Part shown: positions 25,401-26,057 of the stretch, piece after piece
Layout of the letters: each line of letters opens with the position of its first letter
How positions within the stretch are numbered: position 1 is the stretch's first letter
Assembly (NCBI GenBank): GCA_035518875.1
Contig: DATIXD010000355.1
Coordinates: 1 to 26,057 of the forward strand
From: DATIXD01 sp035518875
GTDB taxonomy: Bacteria; Pseudomonadota; Gammaproteobacteria; Methylococcales; Methylococcaceae
Reading direction: 5' to 3'
Length of the DNA stretch: 26,057 bases
Translations under genes and position numbers: made by a program
Notes under the pieces: generated by a model
What the model saw: only the letters and a program-made list of their open reading frames with translations
What the model was told of the DNA's origin: nothing
Database searches by the model: none

Positions 25401-26008
25401 AAACGAACGTCGTTGGTTGCGACCGGCGGGGCGGCAAATTCGATGGCGAGATCCAAGGCCTGATCGATATATTCTTCCTCGCGCGGCCGCCCGGTGCGTT
25501 GCAGCTCCAAGTAAAAACGGCGGTCGAAGACTTTAAGCCAGTGTTCCAGTTCGCGCCGCGCTTCGTCGGCCTTGCCGGCCAGCAAGGCCCGACCGATCCG
25601 GCCCTCGCGCGCTGCGGACAGGGCGATGAGGCCTTCGTTGCGGATTTCCAGCCAGTCCGCTAGCAGCATGGGCACGCCCTGGTGCTGGTTTTCCAGATAG
25701 CCGCGCGAGATCAGCTCCGTCAACGTCCTATAGCCGGTCTCGTTCTGCACCAGCAGGCTGAGGCGATAGGGGGAGGCGGGTTCTGATTCGTTGTAAATCC
25801 ACACATCGGCCCCCGCGATGGGCTTGAGCCCTTCGGCCATCGCCGCCTTGTAAAACTTGACCAGGGAGAACAGGTTGGACTGGTCGGTCACCGCCACGGC
25901 CGGCATGCCCAACTGGGCGGTGCGCTTGACCAGCGGTTTGATGCGGGCGAGACCGTCGACTAGCGAATATTCGGTGTGGACGCGAAGGTGGACGAACGTG
26001 GGGGGCAT
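22421..26008 (-). CDS. dnaE: DNA polymerase III subunit alpha
   Basis: This is the catalytic subunit of the replicative DNA polymerase. The 1195-residue C-family polymerase has an N-terminal PHP domain (HLRVHTEYS, residues 7-15). The palm carries the catalytic aspartates D401 and D403 in MPDFDVDFCMERRDEVIDY and D553 in KFDFLGLRTL. The fingers contain GVIVYQEQVMQIAQVLAGYTLGGADLLRRAMGKKK and YGFNKSHSAAYALVSYQTAWLKAHYP. A beta-clamp-binding motif QDDLF lies at 913-917. The C-terminal OB-fold begins near 1020 (VVAGLVVELRTKQNKNGKRMAFATLDDRTGR). Just before it lies an unusual 25-35 residue insertion encoded by a palindrome-bearing segment. The start is supported by MPPTFVHLRVHTEYSLVDG; no strong ribosome binding site is visible. 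accA usually follows dnaE, but two other genes intervene here. Confidence 0.98.
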   Translation of the reverse strand: MPPTFVHLRVHTEYSLVDGLARIKPLVKRTAQLGMPAVAVTDQSNLFSLVKFYKAAMAEGLKPIAGADVWIYNESEPASPYRLSLLVQNETGYRTLTELISRGYLENQHQGVPMLLADWLEIRNEGLIALSAAREGRIGRALLAGKADEARRELEHWLKVFDRRFYLELQRTGRPREEEYIDQALDLAIEFAAPPVATNDVRFLHTSEFDAHEARVCINQGRVLDDPRRPREYSEQQYLRSPEEMQALFADIPEALENTVEIAKRCNIDLNLGKNYLPDFPVPEGLSADEFFTQQSHKGLEERLAILMPGATEEMRKPYRERLEVELNVIKQMGFPGYFLIVADFIQWAKHNGIPVGPGRGSGAGSLVAYALKITDLNPIEFELLFERFLNPERVSMPDFDVDFCMERRDEVIDYVARHYGRDRVSQIITYGSMAAKAVVRDVGRVLGHPYGFVDRIAKLIPFELGITLDKALQDSGDLRMLYESDEEVRALIDLAKTLEGITRNAGKHAGGVVIAPSKLIDFTPLYCEQGGDNLVTQFDKDDVEAVGLVKFDFLGLRTLTIIDWAVDTINRQRAAKGEPPVDINLISRNDPASYALLKRKATTAVFQLESRGMKELIGRLQPDCFEDIIALVALFRPGPLQSGMVDDFVNRKHGKAKVQYPHPKLEGILKPTYGVIVYQEQVMQIAQVLAGYTLGGADLLRRAMGKKKPEEMAKQREIFVAGAVGLGVEETTATHIFDLMEKFAEYGFNKSHSAAYALVSYQTAWLKAHYPAEFMAAVLSADMDNTDKVVVLIEECREMKLAIAPPDINQSEFRFTVREDGRIQYGLGAIKGVGETAIEDIIRERQRHGPFKELFDLCKRIDLRKANRRVLEALIRAGALDGFDPNRALHLAELPNALRAAEQHGTTAATGQDDLFGLLTEPEEQAEASRPRESMDPWPEDQRLAHEKATLGLYLTGHPISRYEDELAHFITDRLGKLNVETNNRGSGTARQGEATRFKRQESRAASEGGEAWRPRMSNEIRAVVAGLVVELRTKQNKNGKRMAFATLDDRTGRLEVAVFSEVFEKYRDYLSKDALLVAEGALAMDDFSGQLRLSAERLFSIEQARAHFAKHLLIQWSAVNGVDSSDGKDFAAELQDLLQPFQGGVCPVCIEYRGPTSQSMIQLGESWRIHPGDTLLTRLQKRIGADRVRMLYP
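22958..23038 (-). repeat. In-frame palindrome-bearing element within dnaE
   Basis: Three small inverted repeats lie in about 80 bases of the dnaE reading frame: GCGAGGC/GCCTCGC at 22958-22977 with a six-base loop, GCGGC/GCCGC at 22994-23009 with a six-base loop, and GCCC/GGGC at 23027-23038 with a four-base loop. They encode a charged stretch from about residue 990 to 1017 (RQGEATRFKRQESRAASEGG and on). E. coli DnaE has no counterpart between the clamp-binding region and the OB-fold. The clustering of palindromes and low sequence conservation suggest a mobile palindromic repeat that inserted in frame. Membership of a dispersed family cannot be proved from one copy. Confidence 0.6.
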
Positions 26009-26057
26009 GATGCTATGAAGTTGCTCGAAAAATGTAGGTTGGGTTAGGCCGATAGGC
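26009..26057. repeat. dnaE upstream region with half of a possible dispersed palindrome
   Basis: The sequence TGTAGGTTGGGTTAGGCC near the right edge resembles the left arm of the GTTGGGTT...AACCCAAC palindromic repeats found between genes in many proteobacteria. The right arm would lie outside the window. No promoter for dnaE can be identified in these 49 bases. Confidence 0.3.

Overview
The window is about 26 kb of ordinary, densely packed chromosomal DNA from a moderately GC-rich gammaproteobacterium. The pqqABCDE cluster, with a separate pqqE, together with gammaproteobacterial aconitase B, enolase, CTP synthase and dnaE, suggests a methylotroph or methanotroph (Methylococcales-like). That lifestyle assignment is an inference, because no methanol or methane oxidation gene lies in the window. 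No transposase, integrase, CRISPR array, tRNA or rRNA was recognised.

Layout. Bases 1-315 are the 3' end of acnB on the plus strand. After about 475 bases without a recognisable gene comes a late flagellar filament cluster on the plus strand, fliC-flaG-fliD-fliS-fliT-like (792-5800), preceded by a near-consensus sigma-28 promoter. From 5920 to the right end every gene is on the minus strand. In transcription order these are dnaE, tolC, a dienelactone-hydrolase-family gene, accA, tilS, pyrG, kdsA, eno, ftsB, ispD, ispF, truD, moeB, pqqA, pqqB, pqqC, pqqD, pqqE and a ypjD-like cytochrome c assembly family gene.

How the genes work together. The plus-strand block makes the flagellar filament (FliC), its cap (FliD), a filament-associated factor (FlaG) and export chaperones (FliS, FliT-like). 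The minus-strand block is a housekeeping series for DNA replication, fatty-acid initiation, tRNA modification, CTP synthesis, LPS Kdo synthesis, glycolysis, divisome assembly and isoprenoid precursors. It ends in a PQQ biosynthesis operon, where a 24-residue PqqA precursor is separated from pqqBCDE by an intrinsic terminator and has its own good sigma-70-like promoter.

The least expected element is an approximately 80-bp segment with three small palindromes inside dnaE. It is read in frame and adds roughly 30 residues just before the OB-fold. It resembles in concept the in-frame palindromic elements known from Rickettsia genes. Other points of interest are the pqqA-pqqB terminator, an inverted repeat in the pqqA leader, a possible CsrA site in the fliC leader, repeat-like stem-loops between genes, and tolC plus a hydrolase gene placed between dnaE and accA. 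I did not find a convincing new multi-gene system.
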